Numbered from the stretch's first letter, positions 43,674 to 56,134 are shown. The stretch is DNA of 64,000 nt from Patella vulgata (GCF_932274485.2 NC_065887.2:40815201-40879200), one strand, 5' to 3'. The notes: a model not told the origin generated them from the letters alone. Translations and numbers: made by a program.

Positions 43674-44262
43674 TTTCTTTATCTAAATCTTACATAATAC
43701 ATCTTTAAGCATCGATGCTGTATATCATTGTAACGACAGTCACTTATTATTTAAACGACGTTTAGTCACTTATTATTGATACTTATATAAACATTGTTCA
43801 CGACATGGAATGACAATTTTGAAATGTCATTCTGAAAATATTTATATCGTTATGTCACAATATATAGTTTTTATTGCATTTTATTTTAATGACATGGTTT
43901 TATATTGATATTAAAATAAACAACTGGGTTTACTTAATTTGTTGTTGTAATTATATGGGGTTATCGAGTTTGATAATGCACTGCTTAATGTATTGGGGTT
44001 AGAACCCAGAACTGGCCACGAAATAATCCCCCCGCCACCCTTTCATCCCAGCTAATTCTTAGAAAAAAATGGACACACGGTTTCGATCTTAGTACATTGT
44101 GTTACAAGAATAACAGGTAACGTCTTTGCAAGTAATACGTTCCTTGCCAATATAGATGTTCAGTGTTTAGAAGACCTGGGCGGTCTCTCCTGATTTCTCA
44201 GACATCACTGCGTACCGATGACGAGATCATGAAGTTGATTTCAGCAGGGCGAGCTAGTTTAG

Positions 44263-44426
44263 GAGAGAGAGAGAGAGAGAAATCGGGTTTAATGTCCACT
44301 TGACACAAACTAGGTCATTTCGGGACTTACTAATGGTTCAATTTTATTTCAATAATTGCGCGTAGATGTCTTTAGCAGTGGGAGGAAACCGGAAGACCCG
44401 GAAAAAACCCACGCGGGTACGCGCTG
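44263..44426 (-). mobile_element. SINE-1, truncated
   Basis: (GA)n, ATCGGGTTTAATGTCCACTT, GACACAAACTAGGTC, AGTGGGAGGAAACCGGAAGA. It ends near CACGCGGGTACGCGC without head. Shared with 57549-57717, so older than the duplication. Confidence 0.75.
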
Positions 44427-45102
44427 TTTTTTGCTTTTTTTTAAACAATTATTTATTCCAAAAATATCTCATGTAAATATAATGATACATATGTGCAATT
44501 TTATCTAAAATATTTACATCCACTATGTAATTTTACATCAAATGTGTATGTCACAATTAATTTAGATGTAGGCAATAGTCGAAAAGCAGGAGAAACAACT
44601 ATACGCCATCAATAAGTTCTATGAGTTGGACTTACAGTATAGAATGTCCTGGCAGAAAGAATAACAGCTTAATAATTAATTTGGACATAAGATTTTCCAA
44701 ATAATTATGTGATGTTTTTATATAGTAGTAAACTTGTTGAAATCTACGACCATTTGGATAATTTTACATCAGGTCTAATACCAATTAAAAAGAAAGTTAT
44801 GATTTTTTGAAACCAGTTCTCTCATATTTTATACATATAAGTACACCAGTTGAAATGTATAACCTTTCGGATAGTTTTACATCATGTATCAATTTTTACT
44901 TTTCTAAAATCAGTTAAATTAGTTTTTAATTTATAGTCCGTAATTTTTATTTCTTGTCGTATTTCGACATTTGTACACCAAAACCAGTTTAATTGAGGCT
45001 AAGATAGTTACACTGAACTGGGTTACAGGTTTGCTACAGACTTTCACTGTGACAGATTATTTAATCTGGAATATGTCTCCTTTCTTGTTGTCGTTTCTTA
45101 CA

Positions 45103-45340
45103 GATTTAACGTCCATTCGACACAAACTAGGTCATTTCGGGACTAACATATGGTTCATTTTTTTTCTCAATAATTCGCTTGTGCGTGGGGATCTTTAGCA
45201 GTGAGAGGTAACCGAAGGTCCCAGAGAAAACCTAAGAGGCTGGACACGTGACCCTACGCTTTGTCACGTACAACCGGGCAATTGAAACCTCGTCAGTTGA
45301 TTCAATGACAGAGCTAACCATTCGCCCCCCCCCCCCCCTT
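45103..45340 (-). mobile_element. SINE-1, shared by both duplicated units
   Basis: AGATTTAACGTCCATTCGAC through GAGCTAACCATTCGCC and a C run. A short head deletion relative to copy B. Copy B's counterpart (58472-59500) is split by a 762-bp insertion. Confidence 0.75.
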
Positions 45341-45596
45341 TGTGAGAACAGAGAGCAGGTCATCTGTTCCCTTCGTCATAAAAAAAAATCAAGTTAACAC
45401 AGGAGGATCTGCTGATTGGCGCTTGGTATCATCATTGCAGATAGAATGACGGGGGACAAAAAGAATACGCTTGCTTTATGTGGAAAAATGAAGTTATTGC
45501 TGTAAAAAACACATTGCTCGACCTGCGGATTATTTACAAATCAAAAACTGTTCGTGCGATTTTTTACAATTAACTTTATTTCTACTTTACGTAAGT

Positions 45597-45708
45597 AAAC
45601 CGGCTTCTGATTGGTGAAGCTGTAACATAATCACGACACTTGACATACTTTTGCTTCTATTTAGACATAACAGAAACTTTAGAACGCCGCAGTACTGAGG
45701 AGATAATA
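45597..45708 (+). promoter_or_regulatory. Promoter of the FAMeT gene
   Basis: Conserved in all three first-exon copies: CCGGCTTCTGATTGGTGAAG (inverted CCAAT at 45609), ATAATCACGACACTTGACAT, then AGAACGCCGCAGTACTGAGG AGATAATA before the ATG. The inverted CCAAT is ~100 bp upstream of the ATG in each copy. No TATA box. The transcription start is not determined. Confidence 0.6.
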
Positions 45709-48700
45709 ATGCCGGCTATAGTACTCTTACTCTTTACAGCAGCAGGTAAGACATATTAATGTACTTCGAAATGATATATTATAAGATCAAATGAAAAGAT
45801 TGTTATTGGGCAAATCAAACACTCTACGACAACAAAACACATCAATAAAATATAATTTGTTCTCTACAGTCCTTCCGGGTTTGCTTAAAATATTTTTTTT
45901 TTTATAAAAATATGTTTACTATCGGTTCATTTACGTAATAATTAATGTTAACTTAGTATACATATAATTATATCTTATTTTCATTCAGTTAATAAAGTTC
46001 ATTCATAATTGTCAGTACATGTTAAAGGACAATATTTGTGTCAGTCATTATGTGGTAGGACTGGATAAACACATTTTAAATATAGTTTTAACACAGATGA
46101 TATAGCTACGATAGATGCGTTATGAAGATTTCAAGAAAAGGAAGTGAGGAAAACACAAGTTACCCTTCTATATAACTTACTGAAGTGACGAAAGATAACA
46201 GATACACGATCGAATTTCTGCTCACTAATAATCCCTTCGAAGACCAAAAGTTGTTATGTGAGGCTGTGAGAGGATATCTGCTAATTCAAAAAAAATAGAA
46301 ACAGTACTTACATTCCCTTGTTTTTATTCATTCCATATGAATGGTAGAGTTCGGAATTTTTCTATTTTTCTTGTTATTACTCGTCACATCAGTCAGTTCT
46401 GTGTAACGCGATTTCATGCCACCCACGGTTTCACAAATAAAAGTTTCAATTCTGCATTTATTTACCACCAACTCATCGGACCGACAATAAGGTAAATAGA
46501 TACGACTCATGATCATATACGGAATTGTCTTTTTATCACGTCATGTTATGAATACTAACCAATGCATATACCTTTGAAGTCATGGGGAGCTTGAACACAG
46601 ATCATATGTAAATGACATATGGGGTTATTTACATGTTTAATTAGAACGTGACTAAACGGAAGTATATAGAGTTGAAAATTCAATATCATATATTATCAAA
46701 AACTAGCTGGGGTCAATAAGTTCTAGAGTACTTTGTCACATCTGTCACATTTTTTCATGTTGATGATTCCAACGACTCTACTGCGGTTGATTTTTGTGAT
46801 ATGCTGAATAATAGATCTCTCACACAACATGTTTCTTCTTCGACTCATAACGGTGGACATATTCTCGATCTGGTGATAACTAATCCACGTGATATTAAAC
46901 TGGATAATCTCTCTGTCTCGGACAAATTAATATCTGATCATTTCCCGGCAACTTTTAATCTTATGATCCAGAAACCACAACCAACAAGAAAGACTTTAAC
47001 ATATCGAAGGTTTAAATCGCTTGACTTTAATAAATTTAAAGCGGAAATAGTGAACTCGAATTTCAATGGCATTCAACGTATTCAAGATATACAAGATAAG
47101 GCAACCCAATATCACTTAAAGCTTGCTGAAATTTTGGACTCGCTAGTTCCTCTTCAAACGAAAACATTTACTATTCGTCCCAATACGCAGTGGTTTAATG
47201 ATTCTATTTTAGAAGCCAAAAGGGACCGTAATAAGGCTGAACATCTGTGGCGGAAAACAAATCTACATGTCCAAAAACAGATTTATAAATCTTTAAAAAA
47301 CAATGTGAATAAATTAATTGAAGACGCTAAAATTAAATTTTACTCTGATAAAATAGAAAATGGCGAAAACAGACAAAAAGACCTGTATAAAGTTGTGAAT
47401 TCCCTTTTGGACCATAATGCTGAGCGTACTATTCTCCCGGACAATGATAATGACACTGAACTAGCAAATTTATTCTCTGATTTCTTTCAAATAAAAATAC
47501 AGAAAATACGAACTGAACTTGATGATTTAAATAAAACTATTGACTTTAACGCTCATGATTTTGATAAGTTAGAAAATTCTGCTTATTTAGAAAATTTTAA
47601 CTTGGTTAGTGAATCTTTTGTTTTAAAGCTAATTAAATCGTCTGCTCTTAAATCTTGTTCATTAGATCCTGTTCCGACTTCTTTTATTAAGGACTGTCTA
47701 GACGAAGTTATTCCAGTTTTTACCAATATTATTAATTCTTGTATATCCCCAGCTACTATTCCCAACGTTTTCAAACGAGCTTATGTTACCCCTTTAATTA
47801 AAAAGTCTACACTGGATCCTAATGTTTTTAAAAATTACAGGCCTGTCTCTAACTTAAGTTTTATTTCTAAAATATTGGAGAAATGTATTGCTTCTCAGAT
47901 GATAACTGTTTGTATGAACCATTTCAAAGTGCTTATAAACAATTCCACAGTACCGAAACAGCTTTAACCCGGGTTTCAAATGATATTTTAATGGAAATTG
48001 ATAATAGAAAATGTACATTTTTAATTTTATTAGATTTATCTGCTGCTTTCGACACGGTGGACCCTTCCATTCTTCTACGTAGACTTCAATTTAAATTCGG
48101 TATTTTTGGCTCTGCATTAAATCTTTTAGAAAGCTATCTTGTGGGTAGAAAACAGTGTATTTTAGTTAATTGCAAATCGTCGTCTGAATCTGTTTTGTCA
48201 TCTGGGGTTCCCCAAGGTTCTGTTCTTGGTCCGATTTTATTTACCCTCTATACGTCAGCATTAGGCGATATTGTCAGAAACTATGGTCTCAGCTTTCATT
48301 TGTATGCCGATGATACTCAATTATATATTTCATTTACACCTGATTGTCCATCTTCTTTCAATTTATCAAAATTGCAACTTGAGAACTGTATTAGTGAAAT
48401 TAGAAGATGGATGTCAAAGAACTTTCTAAAATTGAATGATGATAAAACCGAATATTTGTTATTAGGCTCAAGGCATCAATTAAGTAAATCTGCACATGAT
48501 AACCCCCCTGTTGTAATTGGTAATTTTGATATATTTTCATATTATTCTGCTCGTAATATTGGCGCAATCTTTGATAGTTTTATGCTTATGGGAGCTCAAG
48601 TAAATAATATTTGTCAATTGTGCTATTTTAATATCAGAAATATAGGTAAAATACGTAAATGTGTAACTGTAGAGGCCACTAAGTCACTTGTTAATTCTCT

Positions 48701-51700
48701 GGTCACTTCTCGATTAGATAACTTTAATTCACTTTTAGTTGGTTTACCTTTAAAGCTTATAGATAAATTACAAAAAGTATAGAATACTGCGGCTAGACTT
48801 GTTACTTTAACTAAGAAATGTGACCACATAACTCCTGTTTTATATAATTTACACTGGTTACCTGTTAAATATCGAATTGATTTTAAGATTTTATTACTTA
48901 CTTTTAAATGGTTAAATAATTTAGCTCCTGTTTACCTCTCAGATCTTTTAGAACTTTATACACCTGGTCGAACATTACGTACATCAGATAAACTACTTTT
49001 AAAGCCCAAAACTGTTCAACTAGTCTCTTATGGCCAGCGCTCTTTTAGTTATCAAGCACCTGTTTTATGGAATAATCTACCATTTAGTGTAAGATGTTGT
49101 ACATCTCTATATTCTTTTAAAAAACAACTTAAAACGCATTTATTTAATCAGGATTTTAACTGACTGTATACAATCGTTAACATGTCCATAATCTTGTTGT
49201 TTATGTATGATTTACATTGTCACTTTGTAAAGTGCCCCTGAACATGTTATATGAAAGGGTGCACTACAAATATGCTGTAATAATAATAATAAAATAATAA
49301 TATGTGATAATGACAAACACTTATATTGTCACCTTTCTCCTACACTATGTTATTTCCCCATAAAACAGATAATAATCGTGGTGTAATAATTAGCAAATTG
49401 TTGAAAATATAAGAATCGATCCTTTCAACGAAAAAAGGGTTGGAAATTGAACAGAGTAAAGTAATCATATCTATCGTGTTGTGTAGTAATTCAATTAATT
49501 TAATAACAATAATTTGGTTATTTCAGTTCTGTTTGTATATGCGGCAATGATTTAAACATTATTTCATTACTAAAAAAAAAATTACAATCGTTTCAATTGA
49601 AAATTAAATTCTAAGGATTTCATAATTAAAAGCGGCTTTGTATCTTTCACGTGTCGTAATATTTGCTTCTAGACGCAATATATACTTACATATATTATTT
49701 AATTGATAATAATTGAATGATAAAGGCATGTGACTAAGCTAGTTTTAAATTAATTTGTTATATTCTACATATTTCCAGTTATTAAAGATACATTATATAA
49801 GAGCTAATTCTGCCTCTTACATGTCTGTATTTTGGTTTCAAATGTAACAAAACAATTATTTAGACTTATTAACATAAAATCTCTACGCCATCGGATCGTC
49901 GAAATTCAAAGGTTCATTTAATTTTTATTTGCATAGCAGTGGGTTTATAAATATTATTTTATAAATATCAATTGACAATTTTGAAGTTTGCTGTCTATAG
50001 TTATATAATGTACAAGATTAAAGATCTCTCTCAGATGTTTATTTATTTCATTTCTAATTCCTGTTCTTGATTACCTACAGCCAACCCGTTATTCATATAA
50101 AAAATTGACACATCGTTACGAATAAAATTATATGTCGTTTTCCAAGTCTGCGCTGCATTAGTAATTATTTGTCGAATCCGAAAAATTTCGCGCGAGCTAT
50201 CATCATTTCATTTAAATGTATCATACAACACAGTGTATATATGAATATAACTACTTCTCTGTTATTTCATAACGACGTTCGTAACACATACAGGTCACGT
50301 TTTCAAGTTAATGTGTGTAAATAGGCTGACCTTTATGTGTTACGAAACGTCGTTATTAAATAATAGAAAAGTAGTTATATCTATTCATATATACCTTGTA
50401 TTGTCTTTTGTTATGAATAGTTAACCGTTCTTCGAGATTTCATTTAAAGAATTGTTTACATTTCGTTTTAAGTTTTTCTGATCCGTTGTAAAATTTATTA
50501 TTAAATCAATCTTTTAATGACATGCTCTGATATTCTTGAACCTGATTCTTACATCTATAAGATTAATATCTATAAGAAAATATCTATAATGCCTTCCATT
50601 TTCCTTAATTTTAAAATTATCTCCAGAACGATCAATATTTACATCAATTATTATTATTACACTCACCCCACCCACCCCGTTAAATATTCATCAATTCACA
50701 GCGACTGTTAACAATAGTTCTATTGATCAGTATCCATATAGAGCTCTACGTATTTATTAGTATATAATTTTCATTTTGTATATTGAATTAACACCCTATC
50801 TCTCTATATCCGTTCATTTTATTTCAGGGGTTGGTGGAGTGGTGATACAAACACCTTCATTATATCGATACCAAGTTTCCTGGCTGGTTTCAGACAGAGA
50901 CAATTTCAAATTCAAAGCCAATGCCTCACAAGATGTCGCGTTGTATTTGGGTAATTCTACAGGTGGTAATGGTCATGAGATTACTGTTGGTGCGGATGGC
51001 AATAAGTATTCTTGTGTACGTCCGTGTATATCGTGTGACTGCTTCGGTGAATCTTATGTATTCGGTAGTCCACTGACTTTTGGTGTCCGAAAAGACGTCT
51101 GGATTTTCTGGAATTCGACCTTCATGTCCATTGGAGCCGATTTGAATATAGGAGAAAATGAATTTCTTACGTATCACTTTGCTACCAAACAACCTGATAT
51201 CCAACGCATCTTTATCAGCACCTATATACATAATAGCGGTATATGGGAATTGCGTAAGTAAAACATTTTTTTAAAAAACCCAACAAATACCAGACCTTTA
51301 TGGTGAATTTCTTAATCTAAAGTCTTCTCAACACCATGCGTTGGTAATTTTGAGACTAACATATGATTATACTAAGGGAATTTGAATTCTGGATGCCAAG
51401 GTTTCCTTGTTTACGACTGTGCCTCATTTATTGTAACTTTCGAATGACTAGGCAACGCCTCCCTTGGCAGCAACACGGATTAAACTTGGACCAGTTACGG
51501 ACCTTCCACGTTCCAACGGTGTTACCGAATGAGCTAAGTCTTCGTGTAGTAAAATGGCTCGGTTAGTAAGGAGACGCCTCACTAAACACGTATTCCCAAT
51601 TGAGATTCCGGTCTTGGATTTTCCAACTTCAGTTTCTTTAGTCTGTGTTTGGGGAGGGTCGGTCTGCATCTGGTCGTTTGGGTCGGATGAAAACATTGGT

Positions 51701-54700
51701 CCTGTAAAATTACCCTTGACCAGAAACGCCACTGCCAACACAAAATTTCCCATTTCCATCTGAATACACTGTATTCCCCTTTGGTGCAGAAAAGTGACCC
51801 GCGGAGTTTTGCGCCATTCCAACGAATAGATATTTCTTTTTTGATTTACAAACGGTCGAAACGAAATTGGAAAGTTTTATAAAGGCCCACAGTCTTCTAA
51901 ACCCCATACATTTGTAATTCTGGGACTACTACGGTATAATGGATATTTCTTTTTTGATTTACAGACGGGGGTAATCAAATTGGAAAGTTTTATTAAGGCC
52001 CCCAGGCTTCTAAACCCCATACATTTGTAATTCTGGGACTACTACGGTATAATTTGTCTGCCGAAGTTCCTCTTGAGTTCCAACTGCCAAAGATTCCTTT
52101 GTTCTCCAGTTGACCTAATGTTTAGCCGTACCATTATAACGGATAGTACATCGTTGCAAGTCAGGTGTTCATCCAGCCTGAATGACTAGAGATTTGTACT
52201 TACTAGGTCCTCCGTCTTGGGCTATTGCAGTCTTGACAAGAGGAAGTCAGGTGTTCATCCAGTCCTCCGTCTTGGGCTATTGGCAAGAGGAAGTCAGACA
52301 TAAAAATTTAATTGACAGATTGACAGAAATCAATCCTCAATTGTGTTGTATCATTTAAACGACTGTAACGAAATGAAATGGGGTTGAACGTCCTACTGTT
52401 CTGCTCCTATGCTGGGCTAATGAAGACGGGCATACGCCATACAGTGCGCTATGAGGGAAATTTTGCCTGGGCAGCGGCACTATCGCCTACTCTTATATCG
52501 AATTCCAACTGCCAAGGGATCTTTTACGTGGATTCTAATGTATACACGGGACCTCGGTTTTTCGTCTCATCCGAAGGACTAGGCAGCTGTCCTTGTCAGG
52601 CCCTCCGTCCTGCATCACTGACAAGGGGGAACCACGCCGGAAAATCTGGATGAACTTTCTCGGCCAATGCAGGGATCGAAGACCCGACCTCCAGGCTAGC
52701 GAGCCAGCCTCTTACCCACTTAGCCACGTGATCCCCAAACGACTGTAACACTATTATAAAAATAATAGAGATCGGTTTCGTAAATATAAATACAAGAAGA
52801 ACTAGAATATAAAACAGCTACATAAATACAATAGGAACATGAATAAAAAAAAGGAACTAAATTACACCAGTGACATAAAAATTAACATCAACACAGTACG
52901 TGAATAGTTTTAAAGATAACCATCCCGCCCCTCTCCCACGGCAGCGACTGAACTCTGCGCTCTCCTCTGCCCCTCTTCGCTTGTCTCTATATCTGCGCCT
53001 AATTTGTCTGCCAGTAAACTCGTGGTCATATATAGTCCATATAGTATATGCAAGCTTAGACTTTTTTGTAAAAGGTTTCAATTAAGTCCGTACCAGTTAC
53101 TTACGATGTCACGCCTCTGTAAGCAGACCTACGTGTGATTTTTTAACTGATTGACTGTATTGATTTGTTTAATATCCTAAATTGTTAATGAAACTGCGTA
53201 TTTATAGTTGTATTTGAGGTTTGAAACAGATAATAGTGATGTCATTACATAGCGTGATAAATAAAAGTTTTTTGCATCATCAGTTCAGCAATACAATTTA
53301 TATGATTTCAGCTGATTACTTGACATTTGTTACCAAGTCAAATCTAGAGAATACAATAATCTATTGGGAGGTGGCTGGTGTTTCATCTGCTTTGTTTTCA
53401 ATAGAAACTTGTGGAAGTGTAGATATAATCTTCACCACCAATTTGGCTCATGTATATTATAAAGTTGGTTTAGGGGACTGTTCTAACAGGTGTACAATTA
53501 TCCAGAAGATCTTGTCTAACAACACAGAAAGTACTCCTACTACTGTTCAAGTCCAAGTAAATCCTCTATGGTGCTCGCGTTATGAAGATGTATGGATAAG
53601 CTGGGAAAATACCATGAATAGACTAGAAGTTGGAACTGGACACGTTCTTCACCAGGATGTCATTGTTGGTATGGACAACATGGTAAAGGATGCTCTTGTC
53701 GAAAGGATGACGATACAGAGCTCATTATCGGCTAAGTGGAAAATAGGTAAGTTTGTTTTAGCAAGCATCACGTGGTGAGATTGATCAATTAGGAATATGA
53801 AAGAACACAATAGAAATTCAGATTTCACCGAATGAAATTTCTTCTACCGGATGCCATAGCGACCATACTATATACCGGAAAACACCATGTTATACTGAAT
53901 ACCGGAAAACCACTAAATACAGGAAAACACACTAAATACTGGAAAACACACTAAATAGGTAACAAAGAGCCTGGTCCTTTCGGGTTTTGTTAGGGCTAGG
54001 GTTAGGTTTTTCCGGTGTTTTCCAAAGGACCAGGCACCGAGTTACCTATTTACGATGTGTTCCGGTATTTAGTGTGTTTTCCGGTGTTTTCCGGTTGTTT
54101 TCCGGTGTTTGCCGGTATATAGTATAGCCCATCCATAGTACCAAACAACAACCCCACATCCAAACCCTCATCGATACTCTCTGCTTTTCAGACTTTTACC
54201 AGATAAACAAACTAGCAAAAATAAAGCGGTGTCTAACGTGTGAAAAATAAAAGCGTGCACGTTTGATATTTTCAAGACTGGATTACCATAGTGCTTTATT
54301 GTACGATCAACTGCAGTGGAAGCTGCCGATGCATCAACTTGTCTAACATGCTTCAGCTCGACTCGTCATTAGAACAAGGAGAATAAAAAACACTAAATTA
54401 ATCATCCCCACGAACACCTCATTAGTTGCCCATAAATAGACACAGCGAATTCAGACAAATGTTACTGATTTTGAGACCAATCAAAAATCAAACACCACTA
54501 TAATATATTATATTCAAGATCTATTCAATCCATATGAATCCAGTGGGATCTATCTTTTCACTTTGCATCAGCTTTTCTCTAGAATTCTATTCTCTTAGTC
54601 ATTAACGAAATCTGGACATGTTAGAAATCACGCTAAAAACATATCTACCTGGCGAGAATAAACAATAAAAGAATCCATATAAACTTTGAAGTGAATTGGG

Positions 54701-56134
54701 AACTTTATCTAAAGTTTTGTTTGTGCAATGTTTGTGTTAAATCACATGACAGCTTCTGCATATCATTAAAATACGGTGATATTTTAGAGTCTTTTTTTAG
54801 TTTAAATGCAAAAGGTTACGCCTTTTCCACAACGAAAATCCCACTTTTTGATAAAAATTTTGTCAGTTTTTTTTTTAATTTGTTTTCTTTTTACGGTAGA
54901 TTTTATTTTGGAACCGAATACACCTCTATGTTATACTACATATGTACGTTTTATTTCATGTTAGATGTTTATGGTTGTGAATTAAACAATCCGACGAGCA
55001 GAAATCATACCTGTCACTGTAAACGTCCATCTTTTCATCCTACATTTGATGGTGACTTCCATTGTGACAACCAACCTGTGCAGACAATATATGAACAGAA
55101 AATGGACGGTATGTACATAACGTCATTTCAATCTTAAATGGAAATGATCGAAATTAGATTAATGATTACAATTTATCCCAGTTCTGTACAAATATATAAA
55201 GCCCTGTGCTCCTTTTCCGGTGAAACGCCCAAAATTCCATCTCGAAGTGCATAAGTTACAATGCAAGTTATTCATACAATTGACTTAAAGGACAATATTG
55301 GTGCCAGTCATTATCACATTTGTGATAGAGCTGGTTAAACACATTCCAAATATAATTTTAACACAGAGATCATTACTACGATAGCTGAGTAATACAGGGT
55401 TCCTGAATCGGAAGTGACGAACGCCAAAGGAAAACACGAGTAATCCCTCTTTATAACTGACTGAAGTGACGAGTGATAACAGATACACGGCCAAATTTCT
55501 GCTAACTAATAAATATAAAATTATATTTGGAATGTGTTTAACCAGCTCTTTCACATATATGATAATGACTGGCACCAATATTGTTCTTTAAGCGCAGTGG
55601 TAGACTTTAGAGATGAGAATGTCCACAAGATTTTTCCAATTGACCAGGGGAGATAACTTCGAAAGCATTTATCGAAACTGTTGAAAATCAATCTGCGTCT
55701 CATATACATCAACAATGTCTATCAAGTCTTTCAGGTTAATCGTATGATAGTTTTAATCTCTGGGGCTCCCACAAACATTGGGTGACAATAATATACAACC
55801 ACATTTTAATGTGGCCATATAAAAACCAATAACTTTGGTTTCTTTGTGTCTGGACCAAGGCTACTGGTGAGCTTATGTTTATGTTCAATTTTCAGAACCC
55901 ATCAAAGGTAATACCTGGCGAAATGAGGGAAACCTGTACTCTACCACCTTGACTAAATTGATCATCACTAAAAGTACGAGGATAAAATGTGGTGTAGAAT
56001 GTGAATTGAGGAATTCCTGCTTCATTTTCTCGTACAATAAGCTAAATAGGTCATGTTGGTTGCATGATGCACAACAATTCAATATGAATGACTTTATTGA
56101 AAATGAGCATTTTAAAACCTATATATCATATTAA
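45709..56134 (+). CDS. Secreted two-FAMeT-domain protein with PAN/apple-like C-terminus
   Basis: Exons 45709-45745, 50828-51253, 53312-53746, 54965-55108 and 55896-56134 (stop TAA) join in one frame to 426 residues. All introns are phase 1 with GT/AG ends. Residues 1-18 are a signal peptide (MPAIVLLLFTAAGVGG). Exon 2 (~13-154) is a farnesoic acid O-methyltransferase-type (Methyltransf_FA) module: FKFKANASQDVALYLG, HEITVGADGNKYS, VWIFWNSTFMSIGAD. Exon 3 (~155-299) is a second one: LFSIETCGSVDIIF, VWISWENTMNRLEVGTG, SLSAKWKIG. Exon 4 is Cys-rich (CELNN, CHCKRPSFHP, DFHCDNQP). Exon 5 resembles PAN/apple (CGVECELRNSCFIFSYN then SCWLH). Despite the name, this domain in extracellular proteins is taken as a binding module; no catalytic role is shown. 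Partner and function unknown. An L2-like LINE, a SINE-2 and several palindromes sit in the introns. Confidence 0.85.
46752..49305 (+). mobile_element. LINE, L2/Rex1-like, 5'-truncated, in intron 1
   Basis: Starts inside the endonuclease (in-frame FHVDDSNDSTAVD) and runs through RT to a (TAA)n tail at 49281-49304. It is inserted into repeat R: the R sequence reads up to TCTGTCACAT before it and resumes ATGTGATAATGAC after it. The duplicated unit at 62-63 kb and the 33-kb copy of R lack it, so it inserted after those copies arose. Same strand as the host gene. Confidence 0.88.
46801..49163 (+). pseudogene. L2-like endonuclease-RT polyprotein, two breaks
   Basis: Order: end of endonuclease (HILDLVITNPRD, LISDHFPATF), RT (SLDPVPTSFIKDCLDEVIP, NVFKNYRPVSNLSFISKILE, FQSAYKQFHSTETALTRV, LILLDLSAAFDTVD, SSGVPQGSVLGPILFTLYT, FHLYADDTQLYISF) and the C-terminal part (DHITPVLYNLHWLPVKYRI, YQAPVLWNNLPFSVR). 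RT catalytic Asps are intact. Breaks: a one-base loss near 47901 (ASQM-DNCLYEP) and a TAG at 48780-48782 in LQKV*NTAARLV. A small number of lesions for a long ORF suggests a fairly recent insertion. Confidence 0.88.
49786..49920 (-). mobile_element. MITE-d2 in copy A
   Basis: TTAA (49782) then AGATACATTATATAAGAGCT, AAATGTAACAAAACAATTA, CTACGCCATCGGATCGTCG. The counterpart in copy B is 63516-63650. Confidence 0.6.
50228..50404. repeat. Inverted repeat with ~75-bp arms, intron 1
   Basis: Left arm (ATGAATATAACTACTTCTC ... AACGACGTTCGTAACACATA) and right arm (TATGTGTTACGAAACGTCGT ... GTAGTTATATCTATTCATAT) are ~90% inverse around a ~28-bp centre. The core GAAACGTCG also occurs in the palindrome at 56988-57171. 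Could be the foldback remnant of a Penelope-like terminus or a MITE; the host is intron 1 of the FAMeT gene. Confidence 0.65.
51829..52052. repeat. Two tandem ~113-bp units, intron 2
   Basis: TATTTCTTTTTTGATTTACA, AATTGGAAAGTTTTAT, CTTCTAAACCCCATACATTT and GGACTACTACGGTATAAT occur twice in order. Confidence 0.8.
52161..52290. repeat. Local duplication, intron 2
   Basis: GTCAGGTGTTCATCCAG and CCTCCGTCTTGGGCTATTG with AAGAGGAAGTCAG recur; the second copy lacks ~45 bp of the first. Confidence 0.7.
52370..52736 (-). mobile_element. SINE-2, full length, 13-bp target duplication, intron 2
   Basis: From GAAATGAAATGGGGTTGAAC to CTTACCCACTTAGCCACGTG ATCCCC, 367 bp. AAACGACTGTAAC is at 52357-52369 and 52737-52749. 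Highly similar to 29887-30258. The plus-strand frame here is a shadow. Confidence 0.92.
53864..54127. repeat. Foldback element with short telomere-like core, intron 3
   Basis: ATACTATATACCGGAAAACA on the left is mirrored by TGTTTGCCGGTATATAGTAT on the right. Both arms are built of CCGGAAAACAC / GTGTTTTCCGG repeats. Inner arms AATAGGTAAC and GTTACCTATT, plus CCTGGTCCTTT and AAAGGACCAGG. The centre holds GTTAGGGCTAGGGTTAGG (53989-54006), close to TTAGGG units. Confidence 0.7.
55289..55587. mobile_element. MITE-c, complete, ~75-bp TIRs, intron 4
   Basis: TTAA at 55285-55288 and 55588-55591. Left arm AGGACAATATTGGTGCCAGT ... ATTCCAAATATAATTTTA; right arm its inverse, ending ATGACTGGCACCAATATTGT. 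The minus-strand frame 55285-55578 is a by-product. Confidence 0.85.

Larger units (their letters stand above)
43307..50140 (+). repeat. Segmental duplication unit, copy A
   Basis: Collinear with 56436-63880: SINE-2, the 34.9-kb-type block, SINE-1 remnant, AT-rich block, second SINE-1, promoter, first exon, MITE-c piece, repeat R, MITE-d2. Differences are mostly insertions: an L2-like LINE here (46752-49305), and several insertions in copy B. Copy A also lacks the ~453 bp equivalent to 62514-62966, with a GGA microhomology at the joint. It sits directly upstream of exons 2-5 of the FAMeT gene. Confidence 0.8.

Noticed and set aside
53221-53311. ATG at 53221 as the start of a separate gene
   Set aside because: The acceptor at 53310-53311 joins in phase to 51253 and the protein continues the FAMeT repeat pattern, so the upstream open frame is intron.
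54691-55137. 148-codon open frame taken as one exon
   Set aside because: The intron sequence before 54965 is AT-rich and lacks domain similarity. The AG at 54963-54964 and the phase match to 53746 support an exon of 54965-55108 only.
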